Position numbers and translations under genes: made by a program
Source: DCFW01 sp963790715
Lineage (GTDB): Bacteria > Bacteroidota > Bacteroidia > Bacteroidales > Bacteroidaceae
Direction of reading: 5' to 3'
Assembly: GCA_963790715.1 (NCBI GenBank)
Contig: CAWBPN010000010.1
Span: forward strand, 186,001-250,000
Length of the DNA: 64,000 bases
Shown here: piece by piece, positions 7,555 through 15,738 of the stretch
Numbering within the stretch: the stretch's first letter is position 1
Layout of the letters: every line of letters starts with the position of its first letter
Notes under the pieces: model-generated
What the model was told of the DNA's origin: nothing
What the model saw: the letters and a program-made list of their open reading frames with translations, nothing else
The model's database searches: none

Positions 7555-8880
7555 ATGGAAATAGAAAAAAATCCGACGTTTGAAGAAATAAATGAGAGCT
7601 ACTCAATGAAAGAAGCCATTGATGAAGCTAAACGTTGTTTGAATTGCAAAAATCCGCAATGTGTGCATGGATGCCCAATAAAGCATAATATTCCAGAATG
7701 GATACATCAATTGTCTATGGGAAACCTTGGCAATGCCATGTGCATTATTAATGAGAAAAGTAACCTCCCCTCAGTATGCGGACGAGTTTGCCCCCATGAA
7801 AAGCAATGTGAAGGACATTGCATCATGAATAAAAAAAGTAAAGGTGTGCATGTCGGCAAGTTAGAGCGTTTCATCGCTGACTTTGACGGCAATATGGCTT
7901 TGATACGTGAGAAACTTGTGCCGAAGACTCGCGGAAAGATTGCTGTTATCGGTTCCGGACCTGCCGGACTTACAATTGCAGGCGATTTGTCACGAATTGG
8001 ATTTAATGTAGAGATATTTGAAATGGAACCGGAACCAGGAGGCGTATTGATGTTCGGCATACCTGAATATCGTCTGCCGAATGGCGTTGTGCGTCGCGAA
8101 GTTACTAAAATAGAGGAACTTGGTGTGATATTCCATGTAAACACAGTTGTGGGACAGGATATAACCGTTGACCAAATGTTTGAACAGGGTTTTGATGCCA
8201 TATTCATCGGTACAGGTACTGTTAAGCCTAAGAAACTGAAGATCCCGGGATACAAACTTAAAGGTGTGATTCAGTCTTCATACTTTTTGCGTCAAGTAAG
8301 CTTGATGAGCGAAGGCAGCATTCAACGCGAAGATGTGCCGATGCATGAAGGAGATAGAGTGATTGTTATCGGTTGCGGCAACGTTGCCATGGATGGAGCT
8401 CGCACTGCAATACGCATGGGAGCAAAGTCGGTCACCGTATTTTATCACCGCACTATTGATGATATGACAGCTTTGCGCTCTGAATACGAAGGGGCTGTGC
8501 ATGAAGGAGTTGCATTCTCATGGCTTAGCAACGTCATTGAGTTGAACGGCGACGGTGAAATATTAAAAGAAGCTGTTACAGATTGCAACGGTGATAAAAA
8601 GACCGTTCCCGTAGACGTTGTGATGTTTGCCGTAGGATCGGAGCCGGCCAGTCGTATCGTATCTACAACCACAGGCATTGATGTTGATAAAAACGGGTAT
8701 GTGCTTACTCGTGAAAAACCTTATGGAATGACAACCCGTAAAGGCGTATTTGCCGGAGGCGATGTTGTGAACACTCCTCAAACAGTAGTACTTGCAATGC
8801 GTGATGCCAAAATGGTAACCGAAGGTATAGTACAATACGTTGATGCAATTAAACTCCTTGATGAGATAAATTCACAATAG
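7555..8880 (+). CDS. gltA: NADPH-dependent glutamate synthase small-subunit-like oxidoreductase (GltA/GltD, NfnB-like)
   Basis: A 441-aa FAD/NAD(P)H and Fe-S protein. The N-terminal ~110 residues carry cysteine clusters for two Fe-S centres (CLNCKNPQCVHGC and CGRVCPHEKQCEGHC). A Rossmann FAD motif follows (IAVIGSGPAGL, about residue 130), then GGVLMFGIPEYRLP, a second dinucleotide site (VIVIGCGNVAMD) and a C-terminal FAD contact (GVFAGGDVVNTP). In glutamate synthase this subunit passes electrons from NADPH to the large subunit; in NfnAB it bifurcates electrons. The partner subunit that normally sits next door is absent, and no large glutamate synthase is in the window, so the real partner is unknown. 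The length and motifs fit TIGR01316-like proteins. Confidence 0.88.
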   Translation: MEIEKNPTFEEINESYSMKEAIDEAKRCLNCKNPQCVHGCPIKHNIPEWIHQLSMGNLGNAMCIINEKSNLPSVCGRVCPHEKQCEGHCIMNKKSKGVHVGKLERFIADFDGNMALIREKLVPKTRGKIAVIGSGPAGLTIAGDLSRIGFNVEIFEMEPEPGGVLMFGIPEYRLPNGVVRREVTKIEELGVIFHVNTVVGQDITVDQMFEQGFDAIFIGTGTVKPKKLKIPGYKLKGVIQSSYFLRQVSLMSEGSIQREDVPMHEGDRVIVIGCGNVAMDGARTAIRMGAKSVTVFYHRTIDDMTALRSEYEGAVHEGVAFSWLSNVIELNGDGEILKEAVTDCNGDKKTVPVDVVMFAVGSEPASRIVSTTTGIDVDKNGYVLTREKPYGMTTRKGVFAGGDVVNTPQTVVLAMRDAKMVTEGIVQYVDAIKLLDEINSQ

Positions 8881-8951
8881 TATAATGCTCAAGAATAGCT
8901 ATCAATATTTCTTTATTGATCGTATATTTCAATACTCAGGCAATCCATTCG

Positions 8952-9053
8952 TAACACTCTGGGGGACGATGTCTAACACTCTGGCGGAGCGCTTGAAACA
9001 CTCTGGGAAACGAATGCTCCCCCAGAGTGTTTCAAGCGTTCCGCCAGAGTGTT
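8952..9053. repeat. palindromic element with five copies of AACACTCTGG
   Basis: AACACTCTGG occurs three times in direct orientation (about 8953, 8975 and 8998) and twice inverted (9021 and 9043), with ~22-base periodicity. The arms 8975-9007 and 9021-9053 form a 33-bp stem with a single G-T wobble and a 13-base loop. The extra left copy can compete for the right arm, giving mutually exclusive hairpins. It is visibly more GC-rich than its surroundings and has no T tract. It lies between two convergent genes. Confidence 0.85.
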
Positions 9054-9087
9054 GATAAATCGTCAAGTTTTTCAGTATTGGTTTCAA

Positions 9088-9318
9088 TTATCTGTAAACT
9101 GATCCAGTGTTTCCAAAATATTTATATTTTGCATATTCAGCTCTAATACGACTTAGCTGGACACTAGAAATTCCCAAATAGTTTGCTATATGAAAAAGTG
9201 GAATGCGATTTGCTAATCCGGGATAATCTTTTAAAAACAACTCGTATCTTTCTTTTCCGTTATATTTTATATAATTTGAAAGCCTCAATGTCGATTGTCT
9301 AAAAAGATTATCAAGCAT
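9088..9318 (-). pseudogene. Crp/Fnr-family regulator relic (HTH half only)
   Basis: A 76-aa frame matching only the C-terminal winged-helix part of a Bacteroidota Crp/Fnr regulator: ERYELFLKDYPGLANRIPL, then FHIANYLGISSVQLSRIR. The ~150-residue cyclic-nucleotide-binding N-terminus is missing and cannot be found in any frame upstream. Full-length members sense redox or metabolite signals and dimerise through the lost domain, so this piece is unlikely to work as a normal regulator. It could persist as a small DNA-binding protein, but the absent start context argues for a remnant. The palindromic element ends 35 bases beyond its stop. Confidence 0.75.
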
Positions 9319-9457
9319 AGAATTGTATGAGCGGTGCTATATGCACTTCATTCATTAAAGACAATCAATAATGCTTTGCTTGACGAAAGGATGAAAATAT
9401 TCGCAGAAAATCATCAAAGCAAATAAGGTCTGCACATATTAAGGATATATGTATAAA

Positions 9458-9510
9458 GTAACCGATTGAATATCTTATTCTTTAATTGAATAAAAGATTC
9501 AATCGGTTAC
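9458..9510. terminator. long hairpin downstream of the Bax-inhibitor gene
   Basis: A 14-bp perfect outer stem (GTAACCGATTGAAT with its complement, 9458-9471 and 9497-9510) continues inward with imperfect pairing around a TTTAATT loop. It is 42 bases past the stop of the minus-strand gene ending at 9552, so it may act as its terminator; the trailing T run is weak. The 9319-9457 stretch shows no gene. Confidence 0.5.
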
Positions 9511-9551
9511 AACATATATACATATATTACAATGTACATATCACAATATTT

Positions 9552-10271
9552 TTAGTTATTTCTTCCGAAAAGTCTAAGCATGTACAAGAATAAATTGATA
9601 AAATCAAGATATAACGACAGACTGCCCATCAATGCAATTTTTTTGGAATTATCACCCATGTCAGTTCCATAATTCATCAACATATTCTTAATCTTTTGTG
9701 AATCATAAGCTGTGAGACCTACAAAAACTGCAATACCAATATAGCTTACTAACCAATCAAATACCGTGGAAGCTACAAAGATATTTACAACAGTAGCTAT
9801 CAGTACTCCTATTAAACCCATAATAAGATATCTTCCCAATCCAGACAAATCTTTTTTCGTTGTATATCCAACAACAGCCATTGCAGCAAACGTGCCTGCC
9901 GTTACAAAAAATGTTGTAGCAATGGATGTGGCAGTGAAAGCCAGAAATATGAACGACATCGTCACACCATTGAGTATCGAATAGATAAAGAACATCGTTG
10001 ATGCCGTAAAGAAAGACATTTTATAAATAGATGCACTCAGTATCCATACCAAAGCTAATTCACAAACTATTAAACCGATAAATAAAATATGATTACCCAA
10101 TATGGCCGTCATCAGCTCTCTGCTATTTGCAACATAAAAAGCTGTAAGACCAGTTACACAAAGTGCTAGAGCCATCCATAAATACACTTTTCTCATTAAT
10201 GCAGAGTAAACAGATAACTGCTTGGCACCTGTTTCGTCGAAAGTACGATCGTTATAAATTTCCATAATCAA
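9552..10271 (-). CDS. Bax inhibitor-1/YccA-family membrane protein
   Basis: A 239-aa integral membrane protein with seven hydrophobic segments (residues ~28-48, 56-78, 82-104, 108-126, 129-147, 149-170, 210-232) typical of the BI-1 (TMBIM) family. It has the characteristic GLTAYDSQKIK before the last helix and a C-terminal LSLYLDFINLFLYMLRLFGRN. Bacterial relatives include the pH-gated calcium leak channel BsYetJ and E. coli YccA, which modulates FtsH proteolysis; which role applies here cannot be read from sequence. The start may be the second Met (MEIYNDRTFDE). It is transcribed alone, flanked by two hairpins that share the core TAACCGA/TCGGTTA. Confidence 0.93.
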   Translation of the reverse strand: MIMEIYNDRTFDETGAKQLSVYSALMRKVYLWMALALCVTGLTAFYVANSRELMTAILGNHILFIGLIVCELALVWILSASIYKMSFFTASTMFFIYSILNGVTMSFIFLAFTATSIATTFFVTAGTFAAMAVVGYTTKKDLSGLGRYLIMGLIGVLIATVVNIFVASTVFDWLVSYIGIAVFVGLTAYDSQKIKNMLMNYGTDMGDNSKKIALMGSLSLYLDFINLFLYMLRLFGRNN

Positions 10272-10423
10272 TTTATGTTTAAAATACTTAGTGCAAAGAT
10301 GCAGAAAAAAATATTATTGTGCAAGCATATATAGAAAATTAGGCTACAACATTGTATATTTTACATATATTTACTGTAGTTGCAAACAAAGGACATAATA
10401 CAATCACAAAAGTAAAAAGACGA

Positions 10424-10455
10424 CATTTCTAACCGAAAATAATCGGTTAGAAATG
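10424..10455. repeat. 13-bp perfect inverted repeat
   Basis: CATTTCTAACCGA (10424-10436) and its exact complement (10443-10455) around a 6-base loop. It lies in the 338-base gap between the divergent Bax-inhibitor and PAP2 genes, and its core matches the hairpin at 9458-9510. No T tract; it may be an operator or a small repeat. The rest of the gap shows no gene. Confidence 0.7.
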
Positions 10456-10610
10456 ATGACAACTGTATTTATTGAAAGAATGTTCGTAAGGATAAATTAA
10501 TCACGTGTTAGCAATTAATAATATAGTTTTATTGTGTTTGTAACATTTTATTTGTTAATTCGCAAAGTAAAATGAAAATAGGCAAATAATACAGAGATAT
10601 AGAACAATAT

Positions 10611-11324
10611 ATGGATCTATTTTTGGTAAATTTGGTAAATCAACTTGCTGCTTTTGATAAAGACATTTTAATAGGTATAAATGAGTTCCATTGTATATGG
10701 GGTGACTATTTTATAAATCTCATCGCCGACAAACTGGAATGGATACCGTTTTATGCTACTATGGCGTATGTAATATTAAAAAACCTCGACATGCGCACTT
10801 CATTAATCGTCATTGTTTGTGCTGCGCTTGCCGTTGGATTTGCCGACCATACTTGCAGTCATCTGTTGCGTCCTATGTTCGAACGCCTGCGCCCTTCGAA
10901 TTTAGATAATCCGATCCATGTTTATATACATGTTGTAGATAATTATCGTGGTGGGCAATATGGTATGCCTTCATGTCATGCGGCCAACTCAATGGCTTTA
11001 AGCCTGTATATTATCCTTCTGTTTCGTAAACGATTTGTGTCATGGTTCATGGCAGGTTGGACTGCCCTCCTATGCTATGCCCGCATGTATGAAGGTGTTC
11101 ACTATCCCGGAGATATTTTGGGTGGACTGATAGTCGGTACGGCCTTTGCCATTATATTTTACTTTATCACGCGTTTCCTAATAAAAAATTACAACCATTG
11201 GTATACTGACGGAAAAAAGTTTCTTAAGCATGAATTCAATAACACGTCACTTATTCCTTATGTAGGAATTGCAACGATAATTGTTATCATGATCTGGGCT
11301 ACTATCTCAATGTATCGTTACTAA
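10611..11324 (+). CDS. PAP2-family membrane phosphatase
   Basis: A 237-aa polytopic membrane protein with the three phosphatase motifs: C1 as RPMFERLRP (residues ~85-93), C2 as PSCH followed by AANS (~118), and C3 as ARMYEGVHYPGD with the catalytic His and Asp. Several hydrophobic helices surround these. PAP2 enzymes remove phosphate from lipid phosphates such as undecaprenyl pyrophosphate, phosphatidic acid or PGP, at the outer face of the inner membrane; the exact substrate cannot be told here. C1 lacks the usual leading Lys (K-x6-RP) at the expected place. Its 3' end overlaps the convergent DUF2027-Smr gene by 18 bases. Confidence 0.93.
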   Translation: MDLFLVNLVNQLAAFDKDILIGINEFHCIWGDYFINLIADKLEWIPFYATMAYVILKNLDMRTSLIVIVCAALAVGFADHTCSHLLRPMFERLRPSNLDNPIHVYIHVVDNYRGGQYGMPSCHAANSMALSLYIILLFRKRFVSWFMAGWTALLCYARMYEGVHYPGDILGGLIVGTAFAIIFYFITRFLIKNYNHWYTDGKKFLKHEFNNTSLIPYVGIATIIVIMIWATISMYRY

Positions 11325-12398
11325 AGTAGCACCGAATCCATATTGCTGAAACGACGCATCCTGCCAAGTGCAGGTCTTATATTTGTGCTTTAATTCCTGA
11401 AGAATCTGTTGACGAAGCACTCCGTTGCCTTTACCGTGAATAAATACGATTTTACGTTTCTTATTTTGTAAGTTGGATTGCATGACTTCATTAAACGTTT
11501 TCATCTGGTAATCAAGCATTTCCTTGTTGTTCATGCCGTTTGTTGAATCCAATAAGCTGTCGATGTGTAAATTAATTTCAAGCGGTTCATTTGGATTGAC
11601 TTTACGTGCCGGCTGTGGTTTTTCATGTTCTTCAATGTGCTTTTTACTGAGTATCTCCTCTTTAAGGTTGTCAGCATCCACATTAATAGGCTTAACCGCA
11701 TTGTCATTATCAATAATCTTTTGCAACAATGCCGGTTCTTCAAAATAATCAGTACGAACAAAAGCATTTAGCTTATAGAATTTCACCAAATCTATTTTTA
11801 TCTGTGTGGTAACTGCCGGTTTGTATTCATAAGCCACACCTTCTTTAAACGGAATGATTTCTGCTATAAGCGGATCAAGTTCGTCAAGATTACTCTTGTC
11901 TATTTCATCCAAATACATCTTTGTATCAGGTTCTATAACACCGCTGAAACGTGTACGCCATTTAAGTCCTTCGGATGAAAGGATGACATAATATAATCTA
12001 AAAGAGCAATCGTTGATAATGTACATGTCATAAGAAGAACTTGATAAAGCTTTAATATCCGAAGGTATAAAAGCCAACATGGCATTAACCTTATCATTTG
12101 CAGTGTTTTTGGCTGCCATACCATATGCAGCAGCTACGGATTCAAAGCCTTTTTCAGGTGCCATTTCCGGTTTATGCGCAGCATAAGATTTGTGTTTGGC
12201 AGGTATATCCTTAGCTTCAGGCTCCGGCTGTTTTTCCATATTGTAGTCATCAGTATCTACAACTATGCAGTCCTTTATTAATGTCGGTATTTCAAAACCG
12301 TCCTCATCTTCAATGCCAACCTGGTCTTTACCTATGAAACGTTTTACAATACCACCACCTACATCATTAAGAAAACGAACCTTATCACCTATTTTCAT
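11307..12398 (-). CDS. DUF2027 and Smr-domain protein
   Basis: A 363-aa soluble protein. The N-terminus (residues 1-45, MKIGDKVRFLNDVGGGIVKR) resembles the KOW/Tudor-like start of DUF2027 proteins of Bacteroidota. A variable linker and a beta-rich middle (110-235) follow. The last ~85 residues are an Smr domain with the diagnostic HGKGNGVLR and GATLV. Smr domains bind or nick branched DNA, or act as endonucleases on RNA at stalled ribosomes; no MutS2 core is present. The 3' end overlaps the PAP2 gene by 18 bases. It is divergent from queA with a ~60-base gap, so the two promoters share that gap. Confidence 0.9.
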   Translation of the reverse strand: MKIGDKVRFLNDVGGGIVKRFIGKDQVGIEDEDGFEIPTLIKDCIVVDTDDYNMEKQPEPEAKDIPAKHKSYAAHKPEMAPEKGFESVAAAYGMAAKNTANDKVNAMLAFIPSDIKALSSSSYDMYIINDCSFRLYYVILSSEGLKWRTRFSGVIEPDTKMYLDEIDKSNLDELDPLIAEIIPFKEGVAYEYKPAVTTQIKIDLVKFYKLNAFVRTDYFEEPALLQKIIDNDNAVKPINVDADNLKEEILSKKHIEEHEKPQPARKVNPNEPLEINLHIDSLLDSTNGMNNKEMLDYQMKTFNEVMQSNLQNKKRKIVFIHGKGNGVLRQQILQELKHKYKTCTWQDASFQQYGFGATLVTIH

Positions 12399-12431
12399 AC
12401 GATATTATTTTATATTTTCTGCAAATATCAG

Positions 12432-12439
12432 TATTTTTG
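12432..12439 (+). promoter_or_regulatory. -7 box of queA
   Basis: TATTTTTG 18 bases before the chosen ATG at 12458. This supports that start over an in-frame upstream TTG, which falls inside the box. Confidence 0.6.
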
Positions 12440-12457
12440 CGCACATTTACAAAGATT

Positions 12458-13684
12458 ATGACAGAAGATACAAAACATATCAAAATTAAAGATTACAATT
12501 ATCAGCTACCTGACGAAAGGATAGCAAAGTTTCCATTAAAAGTCAGGGATCAGTCAAAGTTATTAATTTACCGGCACGGGCAAATAAGTGAATCACAATT
12601 CTTTCACCTTCCGGAATTAATTTCGAAAGGGAGTTTGATGGTTTTCAACAATACAAAAGTTATCTATGCCCGATTACATTTTCGCAAAGAAACAGGCGCA
12701 TTAATAGAGGTGTTTTGCCTTGAACCGATAGAACCTCACGATTACGTTCTCTCTTTTCAGCAAACCGATAAGTGCAGCTGGTTATGCATGATCGGTAATT
12801 TGAAAAAGTGGAAAGAAGGAACACTGCAACGCGAAATAACCGTAGGTGATAAAAAACTGACGCTTACTGCTACACGTGGCAAAAGCGTAGGTACAAGCCA
12901 GTGGGTGGATTTTGAGTGGAATGACGATAATGTCACATTTGCTGAAGTTCTGGATGCCGTAGGCGAACTCCCGATACCGCCTTATTTAAACCGCAAGTCC
13001 GAAGAAAGTGATAAGGTAACTTATCAAACGGTTTATTCCAAAATCGAAGGCTCCGTTGCAGCACCTACAGCCGGGCTGCATTTCACCCAAAACGAACTTG
13101 ATGCATTAAATAAAAAAGGTGTTGACTTGGACGAGTTGACTCTGCATGTGGGAGCCGGTACATTTAAACCTGTGAAAAGCGAAGAAATTGAAGGACATGA
13201 TATGCACACCGAATGGATTTCGGTAAAACAGGATACCATTAAAAAACTTATATCTCACAATGCTAAGTGTATTGCCGTGGGAACAACGTCAGTACGCACA
13301 CTGGAAAGTTTATATTATATGGGGCTTACCCTTTATCGTAATCCCGATGCTACAGATGAAGAGTTGGAAGTGAAGCAATGGCAACCATACAACGAAAAAG
13401 ATGTTGAGCCGATTACTCCGATGCAAGCTCTTGAAGCAATAGATAAATATATGACTCACCACAATTTGGAAGCACTGCACAGTAAGACACAATTATTGAT
13501 TGCTCCCGGATATAAATATCATTTCGTAAAAGTTATGATAACCAATTTCCATCAACCGCAAAGCACATTACTTTTATTAGTTTCTGCATTTGTAAACGGA
13601 GATTGGAAAAATATTTATAACTTTGCAATGAGTCACGATTTTCGTTTTCTCAGTTACGGCGACAGTTCAATTCTTTTCCCATAA
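12458..13684 (+). CDS. queA: S-adenosylmethionine:tRNA ribosyltransferase-isomerase (QueA)
   Basis: A 408-aa enzyme that transfers and rearranges the ribosyl group of SAM onto preQ1 in tRNA, making epoxyqueuosine. Family motifs seen are YQLPDERIAKFP at the N-terminus, ELPIPPYLNR, YQTVYSKIEGSVAAPTAGLHF, HVGAGTFKPV, and NFHQPQSTLLLLVSAF near the end. The length is slightly above the usual ~345-400 because of an insertion near residues 290-320 (GLTLYRNPDATDEELEV), common in Bacteroidota. The start was set at the ATG behind the TATTTTTG box. The GHL10 gene begins 12 bases downstream and is likely co-transcribed. queD and queE of the same pathway lie at 53.4-54.3 kb. Confidence 0.96.
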   Translation: MTEDTKHIKIKDYNYQLPDERIAKFPLKVRDQSKLLIYRHGQISESQFFHLPELISKGSLMVFNNTKVIYARLHFRKETGALIEVFCLEPIEPHDYVLSFQQTDKCSWLCMIGNLKKWKEGTLQREITVGDKKLTLTATRGKSVGTSQWVDFEWNDDNVTFAEVLDAVGELPIPPYLNRKSEESDKVTYQTVYSKIEGSVAAPTAGLHFTQNELDALNKKGVDLDELTLHVGAGTFKPVKSEEIEGHDMHTEWISVKQDTIKKLISHNAKCIAVGTTSVRTLESLYYMGLTLYRNPDATDEELEVKQWQPYNEKDVEPITPMQALEAIDKYMTHHNLEALHSKTQLLIAPGYKYHFVKVMITNFHQPQSTLLLLVSAFVNGDWKNIYNFAMSHDFRFLSYGDSSILFP

Positions 13685-13696
13685 AACGTTTGTGTT

Positions 13697-15181
13697 ATGA
13701 GCAAATTAATAAAAAAGATTATTGTATGTGTTATTGCATTACTTTGCTGCAATACGATAGGTGCACAACAACCCAAGAAGTATGAGTTTCGTGGAGTATG
13801 GATTCATACTCTTAACGGTGATTACCAAGGTAAAACCGAAGCACAATTCAAAGCGCAAATCAACGCTCAATTGGATAAGTTCAAACAAGTCGGCATCAAT
13901 GCTATAATCTTTCAGATACGTCCCGAGGCCGATGCTCTATATGCTTCCAAACTTGAACCGTGGAGCCGGTTTCTAAGTGGTATACAAGGTGTTTCACCGG
14001 GTTGGGATCCGTTGCCTTTTGTTATTGATGCTTGCCACGAGCGTGGAATGGAATTTCATGCATGGATAAATCCTTATCGCGTAACACTTGATTCCACAGA
14101 AACTTTAGCTCATACACACATATATTACCAACATCCTGAATGGTTTGTAAAATATGGCAAACAAATATTCTTCAATCCGGGTATACCTGAATGCAGGAAA
14201 TTTATTAATGATGTTGTAAGGGATATAGTTAGCCGCTACGATGTTGATGCAATACACATGGATGATTATTTCTATCCCTATCCTGTTGGCGGACAAGAGT
14301 TTCCGGATGAAGCTACTTTTCAAAAATATGGCGTACCGGCCGGCTTTGCATACGAAAAAGGTAATTGGCGACGTGAAAATGTAAACAAACTCATTAGCGA
14401 AATAAGTCAGACAATTCGCGAAACAAAGCCTTGGGTTAAATTCGGCGTATCTCCTTTTGGCATATATCGTAATAAAAAGGATGCAATAGATGGTATCGGC
14501 AGTGATACAAACGGACTGCAATGCTACGATCAACTTTATGCCGATGTATTATTATGGATGCGTAATCGTTGGGTGGATTATGTTATACCTCAACTATATT
14601 GGAATATCGGTACAAAAGTTGCCGATTACACTACATTGATTAATTGGTGGGCTGCATATTCTTATGATTGCCCTTTATATATCGGTCAGGACTTTACTCG
14701 TACCGTATCTTCGAATCAAATGGATCAGAAGCTAAAGCTTTCAAGCACAACTCCTAACGTATCAGGTAACTGCTTTTTCAGCGGACATTCGATGCTTGAA
14801 GATTCGGTGAATTTAAAATTACTTGGTGAAAGACATTATAATACACCTGCTATCGTACCGCCAATGGCTAAGTTCGGCAATAAAACACCCAACAAGATTC
14901 GTGGATTAAAAGCCGAATGGACGGATGCAGGTTATTTACTGTTGTGGATAGAGCCGAAGGCAAAAACGCCGATTGACAGTGCAAAGACTTATGTTGTTTA
15001 CAGTTTTGGCAAGAATGAAAAAGTAAATCTTGATGATCCTACTCACATAATGGCTATCACCACAGATTGCTTTTACCGTTTGCCTTATGTTGACGGCAAA
15101 ACCAAATATAAATATGTGGTGACAGCCCTTAACAGATTACATAATGAATCTAAAAACAAATCAAAAAAAGTGAAGTTATAG
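13697..15181 (+). CDS. GHL10/DUF187-family glycoside-hydrolase-like exoprotein (copy 1)
   Basis: A 494-aa exported protein: signal peptide (residues 1-23, cut near GAQQP), then a TIM-barrel GHL10 domain starting at EFRGVWIHTLNGDYQ and running through FQIRPEADALY, WDPLPFVIDACHERGMEFHAWINPYR, VDAIHMDDYFYPYP and VKFGVSPFGIYRN. The C-terminal ~90 residues look like a fibronectin-III-type beta domain. Family members (E. coli YddW, B. subtilis YngK) are glycosidase-like, and some bind peptidoglycan sugars; the substrate is not known here. The acidic DD of HMDDYF sits where a catalytic acid is expected. It follows queA by 12 bases and has a second, more divergent copy at 15739. Confidence 0.9.
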   Translation: MSKLIKKIIVCVIALLCCNTIGAQQPKKYEFRGVWIHTLNGDYQGKTEAQFKAQINAQLDKFKQVGINAIIFQIRPEADALYASKLEPWSRFLSGIQGVSPGWDPLPFVIDACHERGMEFHAWINPYRVTLDSTETLAHTHIYYQHPEWFVKYGKQIFFNPGIPECRKFINDVVRDIVSRYDVDAIHMDDYFYPYPVGGQEFPDEATFQKYGVPAGFAYEKGNWRRENVNKLISEISQTIRETKPWVKFGVSPFGIYRNKKDAIDGIGSDTNGLQCYDQLYADVLLWMRNRWVDYVIPQLYWNIGTKVADYTTLINWWAAYSYDCPLYIGQDFTRTVSSNQMDQKLKLSSTTPNVSGNCFFSGHSMLEDSVNLKLLGERHYNTPAIVPPMAKFGNKTPNKIRGLKAEWTDAGYLLLWIEPKAKTPIDSAKTYVVYSFGKNEKVNLDDPTHIMAITTDCFYRLPYVDGKTKYKYVVTALNRLHNESKNKSKKVKL

Positions 15182-15186
15182 AAGGA

Positions 15187-15612
15187 TTAATCTTGAAAAT
15201 ATATTTTCTCACCGTCAAACCAGCCATACATATCATCCTCGGATACGAATGTAATGCCATCAAATGTCAAGTGGGAATTATCACTTAAGTATATATCCAT
15301 ATTACCGTCCAAACTCAACGTCCAGGTGAGATTATAGTTATTAACATGTTCCGAACCGATATTTCCGTTCTCATCGTAATAGTCTATAACCTCACTATAT
15401 GTGCCTGTACCTTCTGAATCAAAATACAATGTACGTGTAATACTGTAGCCGTTATAATCTGTAGTTGAACACCATTGCCTTGATTCAATATCCGTTGCTA
15501 ATTCACCAACGCTGACGCCATCATTGCTGATTTGTACTTCACATGAACTTAAAACTATTGTTGACACCATTGTCAGCAATAAAACCGATAATATACGTGT
15601 TGTTGTTTTCAT
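15187..15612 (-). CDS. small lipoprotein, function not recognised
   Basis: A 141-aa protein from the ATG at 15612, preferred over an upstream in-frame TTG that lies in the promoter box. It has a lipoprotein signal ending LSSC. The mature part is beta-rich and resembles lipocalin-like or DUF4923/DUF5004-type small proteins (RQWCSTTDYNGYSITRTLYF, then TWTLSLDGNMDIYLSD), which suggests a small barrel. It lies antisense between the two GHL10 genes, ending 6 bases from the stop of the first. Confidence 0.8.
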   Translation of the reverse strand: MKTTTRILSVLLLTMVSTIVLSSCEVQISNDGVSVGELATDIESRQWCSTTDYNGYSITRTLYFDSEGTGTYSEVIDYYDENGNIGSEHVNNYNLTWTLSLDGNMDIYLSDNSHLTFDGITFVSEDDMYGWFDGEKIYFQD

Positions 15613-15636
15613 AATTTTTATCTTTTTTGTTTGATA

Positions 15637-15644
15637 CAAAAATA
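15637..15644 (-). promoter_or_regulatory. -7 box of the small lipoprotein gene
   Basis: Minus-strand TATTTTTG, 25 bases from the ATG at 15612. Confidence 0.5.
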
Positions 15645-15684
15645 TTAGAGTTATTTCCCTATAAGTAGGGAATATTCCTTTCTA

Positions 15685-15716
15685 TTTGTAGGGAGATGCC
15701 TTTTTTATTACTTTTG
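15685..15716 (+). promoter_or_regulatory. promoter of GHL10 copy 2
   Basis: TTTG (15685-15688), a 20-base spacer and TACTTTTG (15709-15716), a textbook Bacteroidota promoter. The leader is about 15-20 bases. Confidence 0.75.
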
Positions 15717-15738
15717 CAACAACAAATTGCAATAGAAC

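Noticed and set aside
7707..8835. Minus-strand frames over the GltD-like gene
   Set aside because: They are shadow frames of a well-supported plus-strand gene.
8952..9053. CRISPR array
   Set aside because: Repeats are ~10 bases with partly inverted copies and no uniform spacers, and no cas genes are near.
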